Part shown: positions 7,426-14,463 of the stretch, in pieces | Layout of the letters: the number at the start of each line of letters is the position of its first letter | Position numbering within the stretch: the first letter of the stretch is position 1 | DNA from: Bacteroidales bacterium 45-6 | GTDB lineage: Bacteria > Bacteroidota > Bacteroidia > Bacteroidales > Dysgonomonadaceae | Direction: 5' to 3' | Assembly: GCA_001897035.1 (NCBI GenBank) | Contig: MKRS01000206.1 | Coordinates: forward strand, 1 to 14,476 | Length of the DNA stretch: 14,476 bases | Made by a program: the position numbers and the translations under genes | The notes under the pieces: model-generated | Databases searched by the model: none | What the model was told of the DNA's origin: nothing | The model's input: the letters and a program-made list of their open reading frames with translations, nothing else

Positions 7426-8298
7426 TTACATCACATTCAATATTTGTTCTTTCATTTGTTCCAGTTCGTCCTTCATTTGCACCACGATCTTTTGCATTTC
7501 GGCGTGGTTGGATTTCGAGCCGAGGGTGTTGATCTCGCGTCCCATTTCCTGCAGGATGAACCCTAATTTTTTGCCTTGCCCTTTTCCGTTTTGGATGGTT
7601 TCCACAAAGTATTTCAGGTGGTTTGCCAGACGGTTTTTTTCCTCGTTTACGTCCAATTTTTCGATGTGGTAGATCATCTCTTGTTCGAGACGGTTTTTGT
7701 CGTAATCAATTTCGCTCACTTTTTGCAGGGCTTCGGTGATGCGTGTCCTCACCTTTTCGATGCGTTCTGCTTCGTAAAGCTCGACGTCTTTAAGCAGTTG
7801 GCTGATGTTTTCGATTTTCGACCGGAATAGTTTTTCGAGCATGGCGCCTTCCTGCTGGCGAAACGCCACCAATTGTACCAGAGCCTTTTCCACGGTGGAG
7901 ATCACGGCATCCCATTCTTCTTGCGAGATTTCCTGCGTCTCAAACTTCAAGACTTCTGGCATCCGCAACAATACTTGAAACCAGTCTTTTGGTTCCTCCA
8001 CATGCAATTGAGCGGCCGATTCCTTGATCTGATGAAAATACGATTCGATAACCCCCTGGTTGATCTGCGATGACGACTCTTTGCCTATGTTTTCCGAATA
8101 AACGGCAATATCGACCTTGCCTCTTTCGAGCGTGCGTGACAACAAATTGCGGATTTCCATCTCTTTTTCACGGTAGTTGTTGGAAATACGGGCAAAAAGA
8201 TCCAATTGCTTGCTATTGAGCGATTTTATTTCTGCGGTAATCTTCTTGTTGTTCAATTCGGTAGAAGCCTTCCCGAATCCGGTCATCGATAGTATCAT
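7426..8298 (-). CDS. yicC: YicC/YloC family endoribonuclease
   Basis: 290-residue cytosolic protein of the YicC family; the E. coli and B. subtilis members act as endoribonucleases in RNA turnover. The N-terminus is canonical (ILSMTGFGKA), the YicC N-terminal domain spans about residues 1-155, and the DUF1732 C-terminal domain ends with GFILQEMGREINTLGSKSNHAEMQ, the family's most conserved block. Residues about 140-200 and the tail have heptad-like charged helices. The frame is open to 8349, but a promoter -7 box lies at 8324-8317, inside that extension, so the ATG at 8298 is the start. It is first in yicC-gmk-nadD. Family certain, biochemical role by homology. Confidence 0.94.
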   Translation of the reverse strand: MILSMTGFGKASTELNNKKITAEIKSLNSKQLDLFARISNNYREKEMEIRNLLSRTLERGKVDIAVYSENIGKESSSQINQGVIESYFHQIKESAAQLHVEEPKDWFQVLLRMPEVLKFETQEISQEEWDAVISTVEKALVQLVAFRQQEGAMLEKLFRSKIENISQLLKDVELYEAERIEKVRTRITEALQKVSEIDYDKNRLEQEMIYHIEKLDVNEEKNRLANHLKYFVETIQNGKGQGKKLGFILQEMGREINTLGSKSNHAEMQKIVVQMKDELEQMKEQILNVM

Positions 8299-8316
8299 GT
8301 TTATATAATTTTCCTG

Positions 8317-8350
8317 CAAAAGTACATTAATTTGCAGATGAAAGGGCAAA
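8317..8350 (-). promoter_or_regulatory. Promoter of yicC-gmk-nadD
   Basis: On the minus strand TTTG (8350-8347), 22 nt, then TACTTTTG (8324-8317), an exact match to the Bacteroidota -7 consensus TAnnTTTG with its -33 partner. The -7 box ends 18 nt before the ATG at 8298, so the 5' leader should be only about 10-15 nt. This decides the yicC start. Confidence 0.65.
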
Positions 8351-8376
8351 AAATAGGCAATTAAATATTATTCGTG

Positions 8377-8384
8377 TAAATTTG
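8377..8384 (+). promoter_or_regulatory. Candidate -7 box for tsaB
   Basis: TAAATTTG matches TAnnTTTG exactly on the strand of tsaB. No TTG is found 17-23 nt upstream, so it is a half-supported promoter. Transcription from here would give a leader of about 110-120 nt. Confidence 0.35.
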
Positions 8385-8408
8385 TTGGTCATTTCCTTAC
8401 GCTGGGAG

Positions 8409-8467
8409 GCACATTGTGCAAATTCATTGAACGTTAAGGCCGCTTAATTGTTCTCTTGTAGGAGGTG
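8409..8467 (+). promoter_or_regulatory. Structured leader of tsaB (palindrome, stem-loop, SD-like motif)
   Basis: Within the likely tsaB leader: GCACA-T-TGTGC palindrome (8409-8419); a stem-loop GAAC/GTTC (8429-8432 with 8450-8453) plus TTAAG/CTTAA (8434-8438 with 8443-8447) around a GCCG loop; then GGAGGTG (8461-8467), a full Shine-Dalgarno word but 38 nt before the ATG, too far to serve it. These parts are seen in the sequence; joint regulatory action is inference. Confidence 0.35.
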
Positions 8468-8505
8468 GCAATTTGTCCATATAAGGTACCGATTAATATT
8501 TTTTA

Positions 8506-9201
8506 ATGATGTATATATTGTCTATTGAAACTGCAACAAGCGTCTGCTCGGTTGCCGTGTCGGAAGATGACAAAGTGATTTACGAACAGGTGAACACCGA
8601 GGGACCTTCTCATGCTTCCTTGCTGGGTGTATTTGTTCAAGAGGCATTGGATTTTCTGAAAGGAAAAGGAATCCGGCTCGATGCAGTTGCGGTAAGTTCG
8701 GGGCCTGGTTCCTACACCGGATTGAGGATCGGGGTTTCCGAGGCCAAAGGCCTTTGCTATGGCTTAGGCATTCCGCTGATTGCTGTAGATACCTTGAAAG
8801 TGATGGCTACGACCGTTTTGTCCAAAGGTTTGGTTGGTACCGGCGATTTGCTTTGCCCGATGATTGATGCCCGCCGGATGGAGGTGTATGCGGAAATCTA
8901 TGATGCCCAATTAGAGGTTGTTCGCCCTGTTGCAGCCGACATTGTGGATGAAACTTCCTACGGTGAATTTTTATCGAAAGGAAAAGTGTGGTTTTTCGGA
9001 AATGGTGCATTCAAATGCCAGGATAGCTTGCCAAGCCCAAATGCAGGTTTCCTTGCAGGGATTTACCCCACCGCAGCCGAAATGGCGAAGCTCGCTGTTG
9101 AAGCTTACCGCAACAAGGCGTTTGCGGATGCTGCCTATTATGAACCCTTCTACCTGAAAGAGTTTGTGGCTACAACGCCTAAGAATAAGGTCTTTAGTTA
9201 G
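8506..9201 (+). CDS. tsaB: tRNA threonylcarbamoyladenosine biosynthesis protein TsaB
   Basis: 231-residue cytosolic protein of the ASKHA (actin-like) fold that partners TsaD and TsaE to transfer threonylcarbamoyl to A37 of ANN-decoding tRNAs. Motifs: ILSIETAT at the N-terminus, SHASLL (35-40), SSGPGSYTGLRIG (64-76) and DARRMEVYA (121-129), with the usual YLKEFVA ending. As expected for TsaB, it lacks the metal-binding HxxxH of the catalytic paralogue TsaD. Two ATGs lie in tandem (8506 and 8509) and either may be used; stops in frame just upstream exclude a longer form. It diverges from yicC. A 6-bp hairpin AGTAGT-TTT-ACTACT (9200-9214) overlaps the stop codon. Confidence 0.95.
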   Translation: MMYILSIETATSVCSVAVSEDDKVIYEQVNTEGPSHASLLGVFVQEALDFLKGKGIRLDAVAVSSGPGSYTGLRIGVSEAKGLCYGLGIPLIAVDTLKVMATTVLSKGLVGTGDLLCPMIDARRMEVYAEIYDAQLEVVRPVAADIVDETSYGEFLSKGKVWFFGNGAFKCQDSLPSPNAGFLAGIYPTAAEMAKLAVEAYRNKAFADAAYYEPFYLKEFVATTPKNKVFS

Positions 9202-9252
9202 TAGTTTTACTACTGATACCCATTGTGAATCTGTCCATACACAACCAAAAAT

Positions 9253-10830
9253 ATGCAAAAAGACATAAGTCTAAAAGTTTCTCCAAGTGATGCTTCCGAC
9301 CTGGAGCTAATCAAAAAACATGCCTGTGAGCAAGAACAGATCGTGCCGGAAAGGATTCATTCGTTGCGCATCATCCGCCGATCCACGGATGCCCGGCAGC
9401 GGCAAGTTTGGATCAATCTGACCGTTCGCCTTTTCATTGATGAAGATGCGCCCGACACAGTTCCCTACAAGCCGACGCACTATCCGGATGTGAGCGATGC
9501 GCCGCAAGCTGTGGTGGTGGGTGCAGGTCCGGGCGGATTGTTTGCCTCTCTTCGCCTAATCGAATTGGGTGTCCGTCCGATTTTGCTCGAACGGGGCAAG
9601 GAGGTGATGGAGCGTCTCAAGGACATCATGCTTATCAAGAAAGAACAAAAGATCAATCCGGAGTCCAATTATTGCTTCGGAGAAGGAGGAGCCGGGGCTT
9701 TCTCTGACGGAAAACTATACACCCGGAGCAAAAAACGGGGAAGCGTCGAAAAAATCCTGAATGTGTTTTGCCAACACGGGGCTTCGGACAGCATCCTGGT
9801 CGATGCGCATCCCCACATAGGCACGAATAAACTCCCGTTGATTGTGAAAAATCTTCGTGAGCAGATCAAGGCCAGCGGAGGAATGGTGCACTTCAGCACC
9901 CGCGTGGACTCGCTCATTATTGAAAACAACGAAGTGAAAGGGGTGGAAACCAATACGGGCGAAAAGTTTTTCGGCCCCGTGATCCTTGCCACCGGGCATT
10001 CGGCGAGAGATATTTATTATATGCTTGATCGTCAGAATGTGAAAATTGAAGCCAAGGGCCTTGCCGTGGGAGTGCGTATCGAGCATCCCTCGCACCTGAT
10101 TGACCAGATACAATACCACAATCCCGAAGGTCGGGGCGAATACCTTCCTGCCGCCGAATACAGTTTTGTGGTGCAGGCAAAAGAAAGAGGAGTTTATTCG
10201 TTTTGCATGTGCCCCGGAGGATTTATCGTGCCAGCCGCCAGTAGCGAAGAGCAATTGGTGGTGAATGGCATGTCGCCTGCCAACCGAGGCTCGAAATGGT
10301 CGAACTCGGGCGTAGTGGTGCAAGTCAATCCCGGCGATTTTCCCGAATACGACAAATTCGGAGCCTTGTCCCTGCTGAAATTTCAGGAAGATATCGAACA
10401 CCGTGCATGGGTGGAAGGCGGTTGCAAACAGACTGCCCCTGCCCAGCGAATGTACGATTTTGTGAATAAAAAGGTAAGCGAATCCTTGCCCTCCACTTCT
10501 TATACGCCAGGTGTGGTTTCCTCGCCTTTGCACGAATGGCTGCCCACTTATGTCACCTCCCGGTTGAGGGAAGCTTTTATCGAGGTGGGCAAGAAGCAAA
10601 AAGGCTACCTCACCAACGATGCCCTGCTTCATGCCGTGGAAAGCCGTACTTCGTCGCCCGTGCGGGTAGTTCGTAACCGTGAAACCTTGGAACACGAAGA
10701 AATGGCAGGCCTCTATCCTTGCGGCGAAGGTGCCGGATATGCCGGAGGAATTGTTTCTGCTGCCATGGATGGCGAGAATTGTGCCGAAGCTTTGGCGGAG
10801 AAACTAACGGGAATCAAGATTCGTTCTTGA
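9253..10830 (+). CDS. FAD-dependent oxidoreductase, COG2509 family
   Basis: 525-residue flavoprotein of the uncharacterised FAD-dependent dehydrogenase family (COG2509), widespread in Bacteroidota and Firmicutes; the substrate is unknown. Residues 1-80 form a small N-terminal domain typical of the family. The Rossmann dinucleotide site is VVVGAGPGGLFA (87-98), with the ribose-binding acid E113 in LLERG. A second conserved block, GEGGAGAFSDGKL (143-155), follows, and a C-terminal FAD contact PCGEGAGYAGGIVSAAMDG closes the fold. CMCPGGFIV and a region rich in family-specific residues lie between. No signal peptide or membrane helix, so cytosolic. It follows tsaB after 51 bp and may be co-transcribed. 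Family assignment is strong; the function is truly unknown. Confidence 0.88.
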   Translation: MQKDISLKVSPSDASDLELIKKHACEQEQIVPERIHSLRIIRRSTDARQRQVWINLTVRLFIDEDAPDTVPYKPTHYPDVSDAPQAVVVGAGPGGLFASLRLIELGVRPILLERGKEVMERLKDIMLIKKEQKINPESNYCFGEGGAGAFSDGKLYTRSKKRGSVEKILNVFCQHGASDSILVDAHPHIGTNKLPLIVKNLREQIKASGGMVHFSTRVDSLIIENNEVKGVETNTGEKFFGPVILATGHSARDIYYMLDRQNVKIEAKGLAVGVRIEHPSHLIDQIQYHNPEGRGEYLPAAEYSFVVQAKERGVYSFCMCPGGFIVPAASSEEQLVVNGMSPANRGSKWSNSGVVVQVNPGDFPEYDKFGALSLLKFQEDIEHRAWVEGGCKQTAPAQRMYDFVNKKVSESLPSTSYTPGVVSSPLHEWLPTYVTSRLREAFIEVGKKQKGYLTNDALLHAVESRTSSPVRVVRNRETLEHEEMAGLYPCGEGAGYAGGIVSAAMDGENCAEALAEKLTGIKIRS

Positions 10831-10926
10831 ATTTACGCTATACGATTTCTTGAATTACTAATTCGCTAATTCTCTCATCGGTAGAGAGTCTCATAGGCAT
10901 ATTAGCACATTCACATAGTATTATTT
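10831..10926 (+). repeat. Intergenic repeat-like segment before cls
   Basis: 96-bp AT-rich gap. It contains a CTAATTCGCTAATTC run (10858-10872), a CTCTC-atcggta-GAGAG hairpin (10872-10888) and ATTAGCACATT (10901-10911), which matches the ATTGGCACATT unit of the yicC-gmk gap at 10 of 11 bases in the same orientation to transcription. No TAnnTTTG box is seen, so cls may be read through from upstream. Confidence 0.45.
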
Positions 10927-12351
10927 ATGTATTGGATCAATGCGGTATATTGGATTATTCTGGCTGTTTATGTGGTGACTATAATCAGCTTGGTTATCCT
11001 TGTCGTTTCTGAAAACAGGAATCCGATCAAAACCATGTCGTGGGTGCTTGTGCTTATTTTTCTGCCTTTTATTGGACTTTTGTTCTACTACATTTTTGGG
11101 GAAGACAACCGCAAAAAGCGTTTTATCTCCAAAAGAATGTACAAACGGCTAAAAAACAGGGCTATACCTAAAACTGTTTCGGAAGAATACGCCCCACTGC
11201 CCGAACGGTACAACGAACTTGCTACATTGCTTAAGAATCTCGATCAATCGCCCGTGCTGGAAGGAAACGAAGTCCGTTTCCTGACCAATGCCCGGGAAAA
11301 ATTCGAGCAGCTTTTTGAAGACATTCGTTCCGCCAGGCACCATGTGCATGTACAATATTATATTTTTGAGAACGACGAAATTGGTACGAAATTGGGCAAC
11401 CTGCTTGCGGAAAAGGCTCGGCAAGGGGTGGAAGTCCGGTTGATGTACGACGATGTGGGATCCTGGAGAAGCAAATCAAGCTTTTTTCAAGGGATGAAGC
11501 AGGCCGGAGTGGAGGTGGAACCCTTTTTGCCGGTAGCTTTCCCTGTCTTGACGAGCAGGGTTAATTACCGAAACCACCGCAAAATCGTGGTCATCGACGG
11601 CGAAGTGGGATACATTGGGGGAATGAATGTTGCCGACCGTTATCTCACGGGCGGAAAATTTGCCAAATGGCACGACCTCCATGTGAGGATGAGGGGAAAA
11701 GGAGTCCAGGGCCTGCAGTCATCCTTCCTCTTGGACTGGTATTATGCCCATAAAACTTATATCTCTTCCCGGATCTATTTTCCTCCTTTGCCAAGCTTTG
11801 GACACAACCCCATGCAGATAGTCACCAGCGGCCCCATTGGCCTCTACCGCAACATTGTGCAAGGTCTGTTTTTTGCTTTCATGAATGCCAAAAAGTCCAT
11901 CTATATTCAAACCCCCTATTTCATCCCTTCCGAAAGCATCTTGAGTGCCTTGCAGACGGCTTCCTTGAGTGGAATCGATGTGCGGGTGATGATTCCGCAA
12001 GAGGCAGACACCCGTTTTGCGCATTGGGCAACCTTGTCTTTTGTGAAGGAATTGCTTCTGTGCCGCATCAAGGTCTATTTCTACCAAGCAGGCTTCATTC
12101 ATTCCAAATTGATAATCATCGACGACTCGCTCACCATCGTGGGGTCGTCCAACATGGATGTGCGTAGCTTCGAGCATAACTTCGAAGTGAATGCCTTCAT
12201 CTACGACAAGGAGACATGCGGAAAGGCGACAGAAATTTTTATGGATGATCTCCGTGATTCGCGGCAAATTTTGCAGGAAGAGTGGAAGAAGAGAAGGCGC
12301 AGGCAACGTTTTGAAGAATCGGCTTGCCGGCTGCTGGCGCCCCTGTTATGA
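10927..12351 (+). CDS. cls: Cardiolipin synthase (PLD superfamily)
   Basis: 474-residue inner-membrane enzyme that joins two phosphatidylglycerols into cardiolipin plus glycerol (ClsA-type reaction). Two N-terminal membrane helices (about 8-27 and 38-57, the PLDc_N domain) precede two phospholipase-D catalytic motifs. The first HxKxxxxD is H217-K219-D224 in NHRKIVVIDG followed by GYIGGMN; the second is H392-K394-D399 in IHSKLIIIDD followed by IVGSSNMDVRSF. Both are intact and the length is typical. Another conserved block, IQTPYFIPSESIL (327-339), lies between. It ends 39 bp from the convergent rsmD stop. Strong call, with ClsA-type substrate use inferred from architecture. Confidence 0.95.
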   Translation: MYWINAVYWIILAVYVVTIISLVILVVSENRNPIKTMSWVLVLIFLPFIGLLFYYIFGEDNRKKRFISKRMYKRLKNRAIPKTVSEEYAPLPERYNELATLLKNLDQSPVLEGNEVRFLTNAREKFEQLFEDIRSARHHVHVQYYIFENDEIGTKLGNLLAEKARQGVEVRLMYDDVGSWRSKSSFFQGMKQAGVEVEPFLPVAFPVLTSRVNYRNHRKIVVIDGEVGYIGGMNVADRYLTGGKFAKWHDLHVRMRGKGVQGLQSSFLLDWYYAHKTYISSRIYFPPLPSFGHNPMQIVTSGPIGLYRNIVQGLFFAFMNAKKSIYIQTPYFIPSESILSALQTASLSGIDVRVMIPQEADTRFAHWATLSFVKELLLCRIKVYFYQAGFIHSKLIIIDDSLTIVGSSNMDVRSFEHNFEVNAFIYDKETCGKATEIFMDDLRDSRQILQEEWKKRRRRQRFEESACRLLAPLL

Positions 12352-12390
12352 GAATATTGATTTGTAAATTCGGGCACTAAGTGAAAAGAA

Positions 12391-12927
12391 TTATTCTTTT
12401 TCGAAAATGCTGAAATTCACACTTCCATATACTCTTTTTTCTTGAAATAGAGGTAGATGCGAAAAGTCGTTTTTCTTGGAATGCTCCATGATAAAGACTC
12501 CACCTTCCTTGAGCAAGTCTTTTTCCAGAACCAATTGGGGAATTTGGTCAAGTGTAGGCAAATCGTAAGGGGGATCAGCGAAAATCAAGTCGAATTTCTC
12601 TCGGTTGGAATCCAGAAAACGAAACACGTCCATCGTGTAGAGCCTCAGGTTGTTCACCTTCAATTCGTCGCATACCTTCTTGATGAATTTGGCATGGAGA
12701 GGGGCTTTTTCTACCCCGGTCACAAACGGGCAGCCCCGCGACACAAATTCCAAGCAAATGTTTCCCGTGCCGGAAAACAGGTCGAGGGCGGTGGATGCTT
12801 CCCAATCGACACGGTTGTTGAGAATGTTGAAGAGGTTTTCCTTTGCAAAGTCGGTGGTAGGTCTTGCATCAAAGCTTTTGGGTGGCGAGAAACGCCTTCC
12901 CTTGAATGTTCCGCTGATAATTCTCAT
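12391..12927 (-). CDS. rsmD: 16S rRNA (guanine(966)-N(2))-methyltransferase RsmD
   Basis: 178-residue cytosolic SAM-dependent methyltransferase that modifies G966 of 16S rRNA on the small subunit. It starts with the family N-terminus RIISGTFKGR and RPTTDFAKENLFNIL (22-36). The SAM-binding motif I is LDLFSGTGNICLEF (48-61), and the catalytic motif IV is DPPY (118-121) in FDLIFADPPYD. The length is typical. Its ATG overlaps the stop of the DUF3822 gene by 4 bp (ATGA), so translation is probably coupled and transcription starts at the promoter upstream of DUF3822. No hairpin is obvious in the 39 bp to the convergent cls stop. Confidence 0.95.
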   Translation of the reverse strand: MRIISGTFKGRRFSPPKSFDARPTTDFAKENLFNILNNRVDWEASTALDLFSGTGNICLEFVSRGCPFVTGVEKAPLHAKFIKKVCDELKVNNLRLYTMDVFRFLDSNREKFDLIFADPPYDLPTLDQIPQLVLEKDLLKEGGVFIMEHSKKNDFSHLPLFQEKRVYGSVNFSIFEKE

Positions 12928-13742
12928 AACAACAATGCTAATAAATCGATGGGGGTTTTGGAGGCATCATCGCCCAAAAGAAAGGCTTCGCTGGGGGCAC
13001 CTTTTTGCTCCACATATTGAATGTACTTGCTCAATAAAGGGGTTAGCTTTGCATACTTGCTGCTATCTCCCGATAAATATAATCTGTCTTCCAATTGATT
13101 CATGTTGAGTGATTTCCATATATTTATCACGAAATAAAGGAGATCCTGGTCTGATTCGTCCGTGAAAGATTGAAGTGTCTGTATTTCCCCGTTACGGGTG
13201 ACGAGAACGTCGGCCTGCTTGTCCGAGAAATAAAGGTACATCCTCGAAAACAGTTCCGTTTTTCCGCTATTGAGATGGAACAGGCGTTGCAGCGGCGAAA
13301 TGTGGTGCGTGAAAACTGGGGAGAACAAGTTGCGGCTCAGAAATTCATACACATCTTTGTCCAAATCGAAGACAAGCTGTTTGTCATGGTCTGACCCGAT
13401 GGCTTCGCTCAGTACCTGACCTTGCTCGCCTGAAAAAGTTTTGTACAAATACTTTTCTTTTTCCTTAGCATCGAAAAACAGTGTAGGCACCAAACAGTAG
13501 CGCGGCGAAACAACTTCCACCCATGTGCGGAGAAAGGCTTGGGTAAGGAAATTCAAGTCGAAAATGGTCCGTTTCACTTGTTGCAAATAGGGAATGTCGC
13601 TCTTGAATGAAGTCCCCCTATAAGCATACGCATCATTTTTTCCTGGCTGGTAGATCGCAAAAGAAAAGCTCCCAGGCTGCAAGCGGATGGCCAGGATGTA
13701 TTTCTCGGGTTCGGACAAGTCGATGGTGTCAGGAAAAAACAT
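12924..13742 (-). CDS. DUF3822 family protein
   Basis: 272-residue cytosolic protein of the DUF3822 family, restricted to Bacteroidota and usually beside rsmD; I recall that a structural-genomics model showed an actin-like fold, but this is from memory. The N-terminus SEPEKYILAIRLQPGSFSFAIY fits such a fold's first strand-turn. Later blocks include VEVVSPRYCLVPTLFF, KTELFSRMYLYFSDKQADVLV and LEDRLYLSGDSSKY. The frame is open to a TTG at 13772, but the ATG at 13742 gives the shorter, homologue-like start. It leads the DUF3822-rsmD pair and overlaps rsmD by 4 bp. The function is unknown; coupling suggests, but does not prove, a link to ribosome maturation. Confidence 0.82.
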   Translation of the reverse strand: MFFPDTIDLSEPEKYILAIRLQPGSFSFAIYQPGKNDAYAYRGTSFKSDIPYLQQVKRTIFDLNFLTQAFLRTWVEVVSPRYCLVPTLFFDAKEKEKYLYKTFSGEQGQVLSEAIGSDHDKQLVFDLDKDVYEFLSRNLFSPVFTHHISPLQRLFHLNSGKTELFSRMYLYFSDKQADVLVTRNGEIQTLQSFTDESDQDLLYFVINIWKSLNMNQLEDRLYLSGDSSKYAKLTPLLSKYIQYVEQKGAPSEAFLLGDDASKTPIDLLALLL

Positions 13743-13816
13743 ATTTTGTTGGTATATATTGTTGATATACAATGGGTATGCGTTGGGCTTTTACACCCGG
13801 ATACATAATTTTAATG

Positions 13817-13847
13817 CAAATATAAGGATAATTCAGGGAGCAAGCAA
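13817..13847 (-). promoter_or_regulatory. Promoter of DUF3822-rsmD
   Basis: On the minus strand TTG (13847-13845), 20 nt, then TATATTTG (13824-13817), both elements of the Bacteroidota consensus with ideal spacing. The expected start of transcription, about 13805-13812, leaves a leader of roughly 65 nt before the ATG at 13742. Confidence 0.62.
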
Positions 13848-13879
13848 TTCACGTGTTCAAAATTAAGGAGAAGCAACCA

Positions 13880-13911
13880 AGTGACCAAGAAAACGAGTTA
13901 ACAGGGTCACT
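13880..13911. promoter_or_regulatory. Inverted repeat between the two divergent promoters
   Basis: AGTGACC (13880-13886) and GGTCACT (13905-13911) are exact reverse complements with an 18-nt spacer, in the gap between the DUF3822 and rnpA promoters. It could be a two-half-site operator acting on both, or chance; no U tract follows, so a terminator is less likely. Confidence 0.3.
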
Positions 13912-13961
13912 CCTTCACAAATGTTTTTCAATGTAGATCGATTATTAAGTAGCTTTGAATC

Positions 13962-13992
13962 TTGCTGCCTGACAAAAAATCTATTACCTTTG
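13962..13992 (+). promoter_or_regulatory. Promoter of rnpA
   Basis: TTG (13962-13964), 20 nt, then TACCTTTG (13985-13992), an exact TAnnTTTG box. It ends 20 nt before the ATG at 14013, implying a leader of about 12-15 nt. Because it occupies the upstream open frame, it excludes a start at 13962. Confidence 0.65.
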
Positions 13993-14012
13993 TCCTACAA
14001 TTGCTGTTTTCC

Positions 14013-14450
14013 ATGAACGAAGAGCCTGCTGGGTTGCCAAATAATTCTTTCCCCAAAGCAATGCGCATCACGCGCAAAAGCCAATTAGATTTGTTGTTTT
14101 CATCGGGTAAGTCCTTCATAGCTTATCCCTTGAGGGTGATTTTCGTGAAGCGGGAAAAGACCGAGGGCGAAGACTTGTCGGTGTTGGTGAGCGTGTCGAA
14201 GCGCAAATTCAAAAGGGCTGTCAAGCGCAACCGGATAAAACGGCTGCTACGCGAAACTTTCAGGCAGCAAAGGCATGAGCTTGAAATTGCCTTGCAGCCG
14301 CTCCCTTTTTCGTTGGATGTGGCATTTCTTTACCTTAAAAGCGAGCTTTCCGATTATGCGGAGATCAGCCAGTCGATGACCAAGGCTCTTGGATTGCTGA
14401 AAACAAGAATGCTGGAGGATGGCGTTACCCAAACAGGTAATGGGAAGTGA
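14013..14450 (+). CDS. rnpA: Ribonuclease P protein component
   Basis: 145-residue basic protein subunit of RNase P, which pairs with the catalytic RNA to remove 5' leaders from pre-tRNAs. The RNR signature region is present as SVSKRKFKRAVKRNRIKRLLRETFR (about 61-85), and RITRKSQLDLLFSSGKSFIAYPLRVIFVK (about 18-46) is the normal first strand-helix unit. The frame is open back to a TTG at 13962, but that region is the promoter, so the ATG at 14013 is the start. The length is typical. It diverges from DUF3822. In Bacteroidales a yidD gene commonly follows; the window ends before that can be checked. Confidence 0.94.
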   Translation: MNEEPAGLPNNSFPKAMRITRKSQLDLLFSSGKSFIAYPLRVIFVKREKTEGEDLSVLVSVSKRKFKRAVKRNRIKRLLRETFRQQRHELEIALQPLPFSLDVAFLYLKSELSDYAEISQSMTKALGLLKTRMLEDGVTQTGNGK

Positions 14451-14463
14451 TAAGCCAATTGCT
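14419..14463 (+). CDS. Possible start of a truncated downstream gene (perhaps yidD)
   Basis: An ATG at 14419, preceded by GGAGG (14414-14418), opens a frame different from rnpA that stays open to the right edge (MALPKQVMGSDKPIA before the adapter). It overlaps the rnpA tail by 32 nt. Relatives often carry yidD here, so this may be its beginning, but 15 codons show no YidD motif. Very tentative. Confidence 0.25.

Noticed and set aside
8461..8484. Strong SD followed by TTG-TCC-ATA-TAA as a real leader peptide gene
   Set aside because: Four codons with a TTG start are too little to call; it is kept only as part of the leader observation.
9715..10695. Long minus-strand open frame (326 codons) opposite the FAD oxidoreductase
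   Set aside because: It mirrors the high-quality flavoprotein frame and its translation has no recognisable motif or promoter.
12351..12397. AGAATA / TATTCT inverted repeat as a terminator between cls and rsmD
   Set aside because: Only 6 A/T-rich pairs with a spacer of 35 nt, and one arm lies in the rsmD coding end.
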